Positions 17,078-24,696 of a DNA stretch of 64,000 bases are shown here, piece by piece (position 1 is the stretch's first letter; the number at the start of each line of letters is the position of its first letter). The position numbers and the translations under genes are program-made. The notes below the pieces were generated by a model. The model had not been told where the DNA came from. It searched no databases and saw only the letters and a program-made list of their open reading frames with translations. Source of the stretch: Cupriavidus pinatubonensis (GTDB lineage: Bacteria; Pseudomonadota; Gammaproteobacteria; Burkholderiales; Burkholderiaceae). The stretch spans positions 2,480,001 through 2,544,000 of the forward strand of contig NZ_CP080767.1 in NCBI RefSeq assembly GCF_019602855.1, read 5' to 3'.

Positions 17078-18094
17078 CTACAACATGCGTGCTGCCTCGT
17101 CCAGCAGCGTAGCCTGCGACAACATGTCGGCCCGCGCGTACCGCACAAGGGAAAACCAGCGCACGAGCGGCGGATCGCCAGGCACGTGCGCGCACAGCAG
17201 TTCGAGGTCTTCGCCCGGCACGGTACTGTCCGCGGACAACAGCACGTTTACCTGGCTGAGCCGCACCGTGCGGCTGTCGACGTGCATGCGGTTGGCCGCG
17301 TCCGCCAACACCTCGCCCAGGCATTCGAGCTGCCGCTCGAGCGTATCGCCACCGTGGCCCAGCGCCGCGAGTTCTCTGTCGTTGCTGGCGATCTCGTCCT
17401 TGACGGCCTGGATTGCCGACGCGTCGGCGACCTCCCCGCCCACCATCGAGCGCAGGCCCGTGCCCTGGCGCTCGTAGAGCTTGAGCTGCGCTTTGAGCAG
17501 GATGAGTTCGCGCTCCAGTGTGTCGCGCCGCCCCTTGCCCGCTGCAAACTGCGCAATGGCCTCGATGGCAAGCTGATCCAGCATGCGCAGCAGGATCTCG
17601 GCACGGAGTGCCGTATCCGAGGCGGCGCAGATCCTTACCTGGTGGTCGGTGAACGACACGAGGGTCTGGGGAACGTCGGCGCGCATGACATCGCCCTCCA
17701 GCGCCACACCGAGCGTGCGCCGCTCGTTCATGGCCATGCCAAGCACTGCATAGGCGTGGTCCGCTTCCGGCGTACGCTCGAAGAATTCACGCAAATCGGG
17801 GCAGCGGCTGAAGGCGCGAGGGACATCTGCAGGCGTGCCGAAGTACGCATGGATATGCGGATCGGTCGCCCACGCGGCTTCGCTCGCCTCGCGCGGCGCG
17901 GGCAGGCTCGTCACGGTCGGACGAATGGTTTCGAGCGCGGTGGAGAGCCGGGACGCCAGCCGCTTCTCATAGTGCGGGACGAGGCGCAAGCGCGGGCTGA
18001 GCGCTGTCAGGCGCTCGGTGAGTGCGGCCAGTTCCTTGTCGTCGCGGCGCCGGGGGGGATCGCCTCGTCGCTGGATCCACTGCAGAAAGCCCAT
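17078..18094 (-). CDS. Hypothetical protein, helix-rich, cytoplasmic
   Basis: 338 residues, no signal peptide or membrane segment. The first ~60 residues are charged (RRGDPPRRRDDKELAALTER), the middle includes AVLGMAMNERRTLGVALEGD, and residues about 190-270 form a probable coiled coil (RDTLERELILLKAQLKLYER, KDEIASNDRELAALGHGGDT, LERQLECLGEVLADAANRMH). I do not recognise the family. Codon usage and composition match the neighbours, so it looks native. It is separated by 26 bp from the RRM-like gene upstream and 54 bp from the tandem-domain gene downstream. Confidence 0.75.
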   Translation of the reverse strand: MGFLQWIQRRGDPPRRRDDKELAALTERLTALSPRLRLVPHYEKRLASRLSTALETIRPTVTSLPAPREASEAAWATDPHIHAYFGTPADVPRAFSRCPDLREFFERTPEADHAYAVLGMAMNERRTLGVALEGDVMRADVPQTLVSFTDHQVRICAASDTALRAEILLRMLDQLAIEAIAQFAAGKGRRDTLERELILLKAQLKLYERQGTGLRSMVGGEVADASAIQAVKDEIASNDRELAALGHGGDTLERQLECLGEVLADAANRMHVDSRTVRLSQVNVLLSADSTVPGEDLELLCAHVPGDPPLVRWFSLVRYARADMLSQATLLDEAARML

Positions 18095-18120
18095 GGCGCG
18101 CGTAACGTGAGAACTCGCGA

Positions 18121-18375
18121 TCAGCGGAAACGCTCGGCCATCACCATGGCGTTGATCTTGTGTCCCTTCCAGAACATACCGTGGATACGGGGCTGGAGCT
18201 TGCGCAGCGCATCGGGGTCGAGATCGTTGAAGACCACCGTCACGCCAGGATGCGTGCCGTCGCCCGCGACATGCTCGATTTCGTCATAGGCGGGCAAACC
18301 GTACTTGACCAGGAAATCCCGGACCTCCTCGTCGGTGGCGGCAGCGTCAACATTCCCGAGAAACAAGACAGCCAT
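18121..18375 (-). CDS. Small RRM-like protein
   Basis: 84 residues with an RNA-recognition-motif-like layout: MAVLFLGNVDAAATDEEVRDF (RNP2-like first strand and helix), then GVTVVFNDLDPDALRKLQPR and FWKGHKINAMVMAERF. The RNP1 aromatic motif is not clear, so RNA binding is uncertain. ATG 18375 has GGGAGCT upstream; nine extra residues would be possible with a worse start. It may be cotranscribed with the gene 26 bp downstream. Confidence 0.75.
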   Translation of the reverse strand: MAVLFLGNVDAAATDEEVRDFLVKYGLPAYDEIEHVAGDGTHPGVTVVFNDLDPDALRKLQPRIHGMFWKGHKINAMVMAERFR

Positions 18376-18575
18376 GATGAGCTCCCATTCGCAGCGGCGC
18401 ACGCGGCCGCGTCCTCGTATGTTCTAGATCATCCTTGGTGAAGTACAAGGCTGTTTTGGTGGGGTGGCCGCATTCCGCGGCAACGCACGCCGCTTTGACA
18501 GACCGAGCCCGGCATCGCTACCCTTCGTCTTGTCCGACGGTTTTACCGCCGGCGCTGTCACATTTCGGAGAGCCT

Positions 18576-18932
18576 ATGCGCAAGCACTTGCCGCTGTTGC
18601 TGACCGCCCTGATGACATTGGGCGTGGCCACCACTTCCCTGGCGCAGTCGGCCCCGAGCGCGGGCGGAGGCGCGGCGAACGCCATATCGGAAGCCGTGCA
18701 GGGAGGATCCAATCCCTATCGCCCGCCGTCAGGCGGCAGCACCGATCCGGAGGAAGCCAGGCGCGCCAAGTGCGAGGCACTGAAGGAAGAGTTCAACGCG
18801 ACGTCAAAGCAGCGTGCCTACGAGTCGTCGGGAACGTCAACGCATAACGCACAGGGGCGGCCCGTCCCGAAGATCGAGCGGGACACGACACGGAAGGATC
18901 TGCAGGAGACATACCGGGCCAATTGCACCTGA
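18576..18932 (+). CDS. Small secreted protein of unknown function
   Basis: 118 residues with a signal peptide (MRKHLPLLLTALMTLGVATT then SLAQ, cleavage near residue 23-24). The mature part has a Gly/Ser/Pro linker (NPYRPPSGGSTDPEEARRAK) and a C-terminal region with two cysteines (AKCEALKEEFN and TYRANCT) that could form a disulfide. CGGAGAG precedes the ATG. No family recognised. It is followed by a convergent tRNA gene. Confidence 0.75.
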   Translation: MRKHLPLLLTALMTLGVATTSLAQSAPSAGGGAANAISEAVQGGSNPYRPPSGGSTDPEEARRAKCEALKEEFNATSKQRAYESSGTSTHNAQGRPVPKIERDTTRKDLQETYRANCT

Positions 18933-19002
18933 TGGTACGGGCGCGTCGCGCTGGCCAGTCGCGGGCCGGCTTTATGGCCGCAGGGATTTGCGGTGCGGGA
19001 GA

Positions 19003-19079
19003 TGGCGCGTCCTAGAGGACTCGAACCTCTGACCGCTCGCTTAGAAGGCGAGTGCTCTATCCAACTGAGCTAAGGACGC
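19003..19079 (-). tRNA. tRNA-Arg (anticodon TCT)
   Basis: 77-nt cloverleaf with acceptor GCGTCCT/AGGACGC, D-arm GCTCAGTTGGATAGAGC, anticodon stem CTCGC/GCGAG with loop CTTCTAA, T-arm AGAGG-TTCGAGT-CCTCT, discriminator G and encoded CCA. It reads AGA, a rare codon in this GC-rich genome. Confidence 0.97.
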
Positions 19080-19120
19080 GAAGGGCAGCATTCTACCGCA
19101 GTGCGATGCCGCACGGCGGA

Positions 19121-20356
19121 TCAGGATGCCGCCCGCCGTTGCCACTGCGCGGAGCCGCCAAGGGTTACGCCATGCGACGGCTTGGTCGCGCGATGCAGCG
19201 AAACGCAGTTGCGACCCCGCTGCTTGGCATCGTAGAGCGCCTGGTCGGCGCGGCGCATCAGACTGTCCACACTCTCCCCTGGCTCTCGCTGTGCCATGCC
19301 GATGCTGGCGGTATAGGCAATGGCATCGGGCTCGGACGGGCACGGGGTGTTTCTCACGGTCGTGCTGAGATGCATGCTGACCGCGCGGCCGCGCTCGATT
19401 GTGGTGTCCGGCATGACCACGGCGAACTCCTCGCCGCCGAGCCGGCCGATGATGTCCTCTGGCCCCGCCGTCTTTCGTAGCAAGCCGGCGAAATGCCTCA
19501 GGACACTATCGCCCGCCAGATGTCCGTACACATCGTTGATGGCCTTGAAGTGGTCCAGGTCGATGAAGGCGACCGTCAACGGCTTGCCGTGCCGGTCCAC
19601 ATGCGTGCTGGCTGCCTCGAGCGCCTGCCAGAATGCGGTGCGTGCCAGCAGGCCGGTGAGATCATCGTGGCTGGCCTTGTGCTCCAGCATCCGGCGCAGA
19701 CGGTCATGAGCCATCAATGCAAAGCTCACGGACAACCCCACCACGGCAAACACATTCAGTACGACGAGCGATCCGTCCCGCAGCAACGGGCCGGCAACGG
19801 CGGGCTGGCCGATCGAACCGGCGAGCTTCCAGGCGTTCAACCCGGCGCAAGCTGCGGCGATCACTACCAGCGACAGCGCAGCCAACCTGCCCGTTCCGCG
19901 CTTTTGGGCAAGCAACGGCGCAACGCTGCGCGCGAGATCGAGCAGCAGCAGGACATGCCCGAGCCTGAGCACTGCCGGCATCCATGGACGCAACGGCTCC
20001 AGCCAGTCCGCATGCGTCAACCATGTGCCGCCGGCGATGGCCGCAACCAGCAGCACGTTTGCGGCGATGAGCACGGAGGCGCGCCCCGGCTTTCCCGCGA
20101 AATGCCGCGTGCCCACCACCATGAGGGAAACAGCCGAGAACAGGCCCATATCGACGGCATCTGCCGCCAGCCAGTAGCCGGCGAACCCCGCCGCGACCGG
20201 CATTACTGCCGCCAAGGCGGCCATCAGATCGCCGAGCGCCCAGGAAGTCAGGCCGCTCATCGCCATTCCCGGCGTGCGGCGCAGCACGGCGCAAACCACC
20301 GCCATCTGCAGGGCAAACACGCCTGCAATGAGCACAATCATGTGCGACTGAAACAT
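19121..20356 (-). CDS. Membrane GGDEF diguanylate cyclase
   Basis: 411 residues: six or seven hydrophobic helices in the first ~215 residues, then a GGDEF domain from about 225 (HKASHDDLTGLLARTAFWQ) to 385. The active-site motif is RLGGEEFAVV (GGEEF at 307-311), and FIDLDHFKAINDVYGH carries the metal/GTP residues, so it should synthesise c-di-GMP. The RxxD inhibitory site expected five residues before GGEEF is absent (AGPED there), so product inhibition through it is unlikely. ATG 20356 has GGGA at good spacing; ATG 20362 is an alternative. The sensory N-domain has no named match to my eye. Confidence 0.9.
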   Translation of the reverse strand: MFQSHMIVLIAGVFALQMAVVCAVLRRTPGMAMSGLTSWALGDLMAALAAVMPVAAGFAGYWLAADAVDMGLFSAVSLMVVGTRHFAGKPGRASVLIAANVLLVAAIAGGTWLTHADWLEPLRPWMPAVLRLGHVLLLLDLARSVAPLLAQKRGTGRLAALSLVVIAAACAGLNAWKLAGSIGQPAVAGPLLRDGSLVVLNVFAVVGLSVSFALMAHDRLRRMLEHKASHDDLTGLLARTAFWQALEAASTHVDRHGKPLTVAFIDLDHFKAINDVYGHLAGDSVLRHFAGLLRKTAGPEDIIGRLGGEEFAVVMPDTTIERGRAVSMHLSTTVRNTPCPSEPDAIAYTASIGMAQREPGESVDSLMRRADQALYDAKQRGRNCVSLHRATKPSHGVTLGGSAQWQRRAAS

Positions 20357-20750
20357 CTTCATTCCCGTCCAGCAACAGGCAGCGCCCCGCACAACGCCAC
20401 CGTCCCTTTTGTCGGTCCTGCTTTGGGACCGTTGTTTTCAATTTGCCGCCACACCGGGGTCCGGACGTTCCGCGCAAGGGCGGTCATGCGTCCGGATGCG
20501 CCCTTCTAAAAGGAGGCGCTTTCTTGATGATGGTCAGATCAGTCCGTCCGGAAATGGCCCAGCCCTCGAACACAGCGACGACGACGGATTCCGACGGTCT
20601 GGCGATTATCGCCGGGCGCGAAGGCAAGTCAAGCCGCAGTTGGCATGCCACAAGGCGGGCCGTCCTGCCAGCCGGCATCTGGGCGCCGCAGAAGGCACCT
20701 TTACGCATGGATTGACCGTTTGATGAGAACCCAGCTACAATCGCCGGCTT
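20357..20750. other. Intergenic 394 bp with one candidate small ORF
   Basis: No certain gene. On the plus strand a hairpin (GCGCCCTTC/GGAGGCGC, about 20498-20520) is followed by TTTCTT, and the same segment contains AAAAGGAGG 10 nt before ATG 20527, opening a 62-codon frame to 20715 (MMVRSVRPEMAQPS...). The hairpin arm overlaps the Shine-Dalgarno. A similar-length frame exists on the minus strand, so coding is unproven. Confidence 0.35.
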
Positions 20751-20827
20751 CGGAGCGTAGCGCAGCCTGGTAGCGCATCTGATTTGGGATCAGAGGGTCG
20801 TAGGTTCGAATCCTATCGCTCCGACCA
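20751..20827 (+). tRNA. tRNA-Pro (anticodon TGG)
   Basis: 77 nt: acceptor CGGAGCG/CGCTCCG, D-arm GCGCAGCCTGGTAGCGC, anticodon stem TCTGA/TCAGA with loop TTTGGGA, T-loop TTCGAAT, discriminator A and encoded CCA. Confidence 0.97.
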
Positions 20828-20846
20828 GTATTTGCTTGATGGAACA

Positions 20847-20882
20847 ACGGCCTGGACAGCAATGTCCAGGCCGTTTTTCTTT
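20847..20882 (+). terminator. Rho-independent terminator after tRNA-Pro
   Basis: A perfect 12-bp stem ACGGCCTGGACA/TGTCCAGGCCGT with loop GCAA, followed by TTTTCTTT. Confidence 0.92.
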
Positions 20883-20903
20883 GCCTCCAAGGAATACGCC
20901 ACC

Positions 20904-21107
20904 TTAGTATCGCGGCCCTCCTTGCCAATGGTCCCTGTCTCCGTAGTCGCGATGATCACCCCGGTCATGGTCCCAATGACCGCGGTCGTGGTCCACCCGA
21001 CCGTCTCCGTGGTAATACCCGTCCCGGTATCCGTCCTGATCAGGTGCCACAACGCAGCCGCTCAGCAATGCAACGGACGTGGCAAGCAAAACAAGAATGG
21101 TCTTCAT
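20904..21107 (-). CDS. Small His/Asp-rich lipoprotein
   Basis: 67 residues. Lipoprotein signal MKTILVLLATSVALLSGC (lipidated Cys18), then a very polar tail with repeated HD/RD units (GRVDHDRGHWDHDRGDHRDY). Nine or so histidines and aspartates close together suggest divalent metal binding, which is inference. AGGAGAG lies 5 nt before the ATG. Its end is 21 bp from the tRNA-Pro terminator, so the two transcripts converge. Composition is low-complexity, so homology searches would be weak. Confidence 0.8.
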   Translation of the reverse strand: MKTILVLLATSVALLSGCVVAPDQDGYRDGYYHGDGRVDHDRGHWDHDRGDHRDYGDRDHWQGGPRY

Positions 21108-21333
21108 AAGGCTCTCCTGTTCGTCCTTCGATCCCTATTTTCAGCTTAAGCTCCAGAGTCAGGCTCGAATGTAGGAAAGCAGGCTCCCGTTGCAGGCTCG
21201 ATTCCTACAAACAAGGGGTGCACTCTGTTTTGTAATCAGCCCACCGTGAACGAACAAGAACGGCTTACGTCGCAAAGACATAAGCCGTACTTCTCTTGCC
21301 GCTTTCGGGTTTCTTTTGCTGATCGCCTCGCCT

Positions 21334-21867
21334 TTACGGCGGCGGACTGCTCTGTGGGGCTCCCGCCGCCGCGTTGCGCCGCTCGAAATGGCAATAGGCA
21401 TCCGCAGCCACCAGCCCGAACAAGGCGTGGGCAAACAGGCTTTCCCAACCGCGTGCCTCATCGAACCAGTTGAAGTAGCGGCCCAACACGTAGAAGTTCA
21501 GCAAATAGGCCGCCACGCCGAACACGATGCCAACGACGGACGCCAGGCCCATGCTGGAATCCAGTCGGAAAGAGCCGAGGATCAGCGCCAGTGCAGCGGC
21601 CAGGATGATGGAAAGCGCGTAATGGACAGTCGCTGCCGCCAGCACAATGGTCCAGTTGAAGGCGTCTGGTGACGACAACGCTTCCCGGCCAAGAATAATG
21701 GCCGCCACCATTTTCACGGTGTCCCAGGCACCCAGGTAGAACAGGAAGCGCGCTGTCAGCAGTTCCAGCACCATGTAAGCGGTGCCGGCGATCAGGCCAG
21801 CGACGACAGCGGCCCGCCAGTCAGGCCGGCAGCGCACATAATGGTGCGATTGCATGTGGAGTTCCAT
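21334..21867 (-). CDS. Integral membrane protein of unknown function
   Basis: 177 residues with about four hydrophobic helices (AAVVAGLIAGTAYMVLELL, IVLAAATVHYALSIILAAAL, ASVVGIVFGVAAYLLNFYVL, LFAHALFGLVAADAYCHF). Start ATG 21867 has GGAGG 5-6 nt upstream; the open frame reaches 21945 without a better start. The C-terminal tail is Ala/Pro-rich. It resembles small DUF-type inner-membrane proteins but no specific family is claimed. It stands alone, with 226 bp and 617 bp gaps on either side. Confidence 0.8.
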   Translation of the reverse strand: MELHMQSHHYVRCRPDWRAAVVAGLIAGTAYMVLELLTARFLFYLGAWDTVKMVAAIILGREALSSPDAFNWTIVLAAATVHYALSIILAAALALILGSFRLDSSMGLASVVGIVFGVAAYLLNFYVLGRYFNWFDEARGWESLFAHALFGLVAADAYCHFERRNAAAGAPQSSPPP

Positions 21868-22484
21868 GGATGCCTCCGTTTGCAAAAGGGAGCCTTTACA
21901 TGCAGGCCCGTGAGTTAGTTCTAGTTCATATGGCTCAAATGCCAAGGCTACCGCGCCCCAATAAGCGATCTACAGATTGCATTCAGCGATTCCCAGCGCC
22001 CGCAGACGGCTGAATGCACACTGTTCGCTTTCACGCAACACCGCGCTCATTGAAAATTGCTGCACGTGCTACAATGTATCGTTAGCCCGGGATGTTCCGC
22101 GCATCCCTGTCACCGGGCGTTCTCTCCAGCGTGAAGGCCGGCCCTTCAGATCCTTCCGCAACGCTACACCTATGGCGAGCGACCGGTAACACGGTGCCCC
22201 CGCATCCGCGACTCGCACGGCCGAGGTTCTGCGGCCGCAATCGGCAAGACAGATCGGCCGGGCAGACTGCGCCCCCTGGACGATTCCCTAACCGGACCGG
22301 ATGGCACGTGGCCTGTTGCGTCGCCTGGCCCTGTCAGCTTGCCGGGGACCATCCAAGGCGCGACCCGCCGCCGTGCGGCAAACCCGTGCACATGTGCTGG
22401 ACCGGCATGCCCGCGCGTCGCGTCACATCGGATCGGTAAAACGTAACCATTGCAGCCCCCGGGCTGCCGAAAGAGGAAGATAGA
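21868..22484. other. Intergenic 617 bp upstream of infA
   Basis: No convincing gene in either strand. It holds a CATTCAGC/GCTGAATG inverted pair near 21980-22016, a TACAATG element near 22070, and a perfect 7-bp hairpin GCAGCCC/GGGCTGC at 22452-22467 that ends 4 nt before the infA Shine-Dalgarno. It may encode a long infA leader. Confidence 0.4.
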
Positions 22485-22706
22485 TTGGCTAAGGAAGAAC
22501 TCATTGAATTTGGCGGTGTGGTGTCGGAAGCCCTGCCCGACAATCGTTACCGAGTCCTGCTGGAGAATGGCGTCGAGATCTGGGCCTATGCATCGGGCAA
22601 GATGCAGAAGCACCGAATCCGCATTCTGGCGGGCGACCGCGTCACCCTGGAAATGTCGCCGTACGACCTGACCAAGGGCCGCATCAACTTCCGCCACAAG
22701 TCCTGA
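22485..22706 (+). CDS. infA: Translation initiation factor IF-1
   Basis: 73 residues forming the complete single-OB-fold IF-1 (AKEELIEFGGVVSEALPDNR, VLLENGVEIWAYASGKMQ, RIRILAGDRVTLEMSPYDL, GRINFRHKS). IF-1 occupies the ribosomal A site during initiation. It starts with TTG 22485, with AGAGGA 7 nt upstream. It is a stand-alone copy: betaproteobacteria often also carry an infA in the spc ribosomal operon, so this is probably the second paralogue, which I cannot confirm here. The hairpin right before its ribosome-binding site could affect translation. Confidence 0.95.
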   Translation: MAKEELIEFGGVVSEALPDNRYRVLLENGVEIWAYASGKMQKHRIRILAGDRVTLEMSPYDLTKGRINFRHKS

Positions 22707-22813
22707 GTCATTGCCAGCGCCGGCGGCAGCGGAACAGCGTCCGCGCCGGCGTCAGCACATTGAGTGCGCACCAGCGTGTGTCACGCGCCTGACACCACGC
22801 TCGGAGACACTTG

Positions 22814-22844
22814 CGGGCTGCCCGACCGGCAGCCCGTATTGTTT
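22814..22844 (+). terminator. Probable terminator after infA
   Basis: A perfect 9-bp stem CGGGCTGCC/GGCAGCCCG with a 5-nt loop, followed by TATTGTTT. It is 107 nt after the infA stop and before sixA. Confidence 0.55.
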
Positions 22845-22930
22845 GGGCCACGCGCCACCGCGCCCCGCCCCGCTTGCGCCTGTCGGACGGCTTCACCATA
22901 CTCGAAGCTCGAACTTTGCCTCGTTCCGAC

Positions 22931-23407
22931 ATGAACCTGATCCTGTGGCGTCACGCTGAAGCCGAAGAACTCCCCGATCCGCTCAGCCTCAGCCGGCATG
23001 CGGACCTGCAGCGTCCGCTTACGCGTCGCGGGCGCAAGCAAGCGGACGCCTCCGCCGCATGGCTGCGCGCCCAGTTGCCAAGCGGCACACGCGTGCTGTG
23101 CAGCCCGGCGCTGCGCACGCGCGAGACGGCAGCGGCATTCAGCAGCCACAGCGAGGTCTTGGATGACCTGGCTCCCGGCGCCGACGTCAGCGCCGTGCTT
23201 GGTGCAATTGGCTGGCCACAGGGCGACGAGAATGTCGTCGTCGTAGGCCATCAGCCATGGATCGGACGGCTCGCCAGCCTGCTGCTGGCCGGCACGGAAA
23301 TGGACTGGAGCGTGCGCAAGAGCGGTATCTGGTGGCTGACCAGCCGCACCCGCGAAAGCGAAGCGCAGACCGTGTTGCGAGCGGTCATCAATCCCGAGTT
23401 CCTCTGA
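22931..23407 (+). CDS. sixA: SixA-like phosphohistidine phosphatase
   Basis: 158 residues of the histidine-phosphatase (phosphoglycerate mutase) superfamily, SixA group. The catalytic RHG-type motif is LILWRHAEAE (Arg7, His8), followed by RPLTRRGRKQADASAAWLR and VLCSPALRTRETAAAF, with the second histidine in VVVGHQPWIG. SixA removes phosphate from phosphohistidine proteins such as Hpt domains or NPr. ATG 22931 fits the family N-terminus; upstream in-frame codons (to 22811) overlap the infA terminator. Confidence 0.88.
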   Translation: MNLILWRHAEAEELPDPLSLSRHADLQRPLTRRGRKQADASAAWLRAQLPSGTRVLCSPALRTRETAAAFSSHSEVLDDLAPGADVSAVLGAIGWPQGDENVVVVGHQPWIGRLASLLLAGTEMDWSVRKSGIWWLTSRTRESEAQTVLRAVINPEFL

Positions 23408-23769
23408 CGCGTTCGATAAGCGAGTGATTCGATAAGCCAATTCCGAATTCCCGCCCACGGCGACGTGGGCGGCCCGGTGGCCACTGTACCGTCCAGGAAT
23501 ATCAAGAAAGTGCGATAGCCCCCTGTTTCTCCGCTCAATAGAGTCGCGTGGTTCGCCGGCCTGTCCGGCACTGGTGACCCGGAGAAGCAAGCATGCCCCA
23601 CTCGTCCGTCCCGCCCGTTTGCCCTGCCGAGGCCGAGCCGTCGCCGGCGGCCGGGCCACGCGCCCACACCGGGGCGTGCGTCATGGAAGCGTCATCACCG
23701 GGTCACGGCACTGTCACCGCCACTGACTACATTGCTTCGCAGCAGTTTCGTCACCAAAAGGACACACTG
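23408..23769. other. Intergenic 362 bp between sixA and olsB
   Basis: Contains a 9-bp hairpin CCGCCCACG/CGTGGGCGG (23451-23472), two copies of TTCGATAAGC near 23411-23436, and GTCAC direct repeats 11 bp apart (23702 and 23713) that weakly recall a Pho box, 53 bp before olsB. A frame opens in phase with olsB from 23593 but looks non-conserved. Confidence 0.4.
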
Positions 23770-24615
23770 ATGCGAGACCTCCCGACGCCTACCCAGCCGC
23801 TTTTCGACTCCCTGCCCAATGGCCTCGGCGGCCAGTCGGCGCGGAGGCGTCTTCATCGCCCGTCGGATACAACGGCAAGTGAATCGCCTGTTCTCAGCGT
23901 GGCGTGGGCGCGCCACCAGGATGAAGTAGTCGAAGCGCAACGCCTGCGCTACAAGGTGTTTGCCGAAGAGATGGGCGCACGCCTGACGTCGAAGGTGCCT
24001 GAGCTGGACGTCGACATGTTCGACGCCTTCTGCGATCACCTGATCGTGCGCGACATGGCGACGCTCAAGGTGGTCGGCACCTACCGCGTACTCCCGCCGC
24101 ACCAGGCTAAGCGCATCGGCTGCCTGTACGCCGAATCGGAGTTCGACCTGGTCCGCCTGTCACACCTGCGCCCGAAGATGCTCGAGCTTGGCCGTTCCTG
24201 CGTCCATCGCGACTACCGCTCGGGCAGTGTCATCATGGCACTGTGGGGCGGCCTGGGCGAGTACCTGCAGCGCTGGGGCATTGAGTCGATGCTCGGCTGC
24301 GCCAGCGTGCCGATGAGCGATGGCGGCCACTATGCCGCAAGCCTGCACCGCCTGTTCAGCGAGCGCTTCTTGGCGCCGATCGAATACCACGCGTTCCCGC
24401 GCCTTCCGCTGCCCGTAGAAGACCTCAACCAGCAACTCGATGTCGAGCCGCCCGCGCTGATCAAGGGCTACCTTCGCCTCGGCGCGCGCATCTGCGGCCT
24501 GCCGGCCTGGGATCCGGACTTCAACGTGGCCGACTTCCTGACGCTGCTGCGCGTGGGCGACATGAACCCGCGCTACGCCCGCCACTTCCTGGGACTGAAC
24601 AACAAGACCGCCTGA
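23770..24615 (+). CDS. olsB: L-ornithine N-alpha-acyltransferase (ornithine lipid synthesis)
   Basis: 281 residues of the OlsB / GNAT-like acyltransferase family, which transfers a 3-hydroxyacyl group from ACP to ornithine to make lyso-ornithine lipid. Family blocks visible: EAQRLRYKVFAEEMGARL, VVGTYRVLPPHQAKRIG, FDLVRLSHLRPKMLELGRSC, GSVIMALWGGLGEYL, LLGCASVPMSDGGHY-like (MLGCASVPMSDGGHYAASL) and ALIKGYLRLGARICGLPAWD. ATG 23770 has AAAAGGAC upstream; 59 further in-frame residues upstream look unlike the family. No olsA is adjacent. Ornithine lipids often replace phospholipids under phosphate limitation, fitting the pho genes nearby. Confidence 0.9.
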   Translation: MRDLPTPTQPLFDSLPNGLGGQSARRRLHRPSDTTASESPVLSVAWARHQDEVVEAQRLRYKVFAEEMGARLTSKVPELDVDMFDAFCDHLIVRDMATLKVVGTYRVLPPHQAKRIGCLYAESEFDLVRLSHLRPKMLELGRSCVHRDYRSGSVIMALWGGLGEYLQRWGIESMLGCASVPMSDGGHYAASLHRLFSERFLAPIEYHAFPRLPLPVEDLNQQLDVEPPALIKGYLRLGARICGLPAWDPDFNVADFLTLLRVGDMNPRYARHFLGLNNKTA

Positions 24616-24647
24616 AACAGGCATGCCTGAAGCGCTCCGGCGAAATG

Positions 24648-24673
24648 AAAACGGCGGCCCTTGGCCGCCGTTT
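24648..24673. terminator. Bidirectional terminator between olsB and ppx
   Basis: An 11-bp stem AAACGGCGGCC/GGCCGCCGTTT with T-rich sequence on the minus side (TTTTCATTTC) and TTTCC on the plus side, between two convergent genes. Confidence 0.85.
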
Positions 24674-24696
24674 CCGTTGACGTTCGGCGCCGCGAC

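Noticed and set aside
18933..19120. Integration site at tRNA-Arg
   Set aside because: No duplicated tRNA end or integrase near; genes on both sides look native.
21159..21461. Minus-strand frame of 100 codons
   Set aside because: Overlaps the membrane-protein end and a hairpin, with no Shine-Dalgarno or recognisable sequence.
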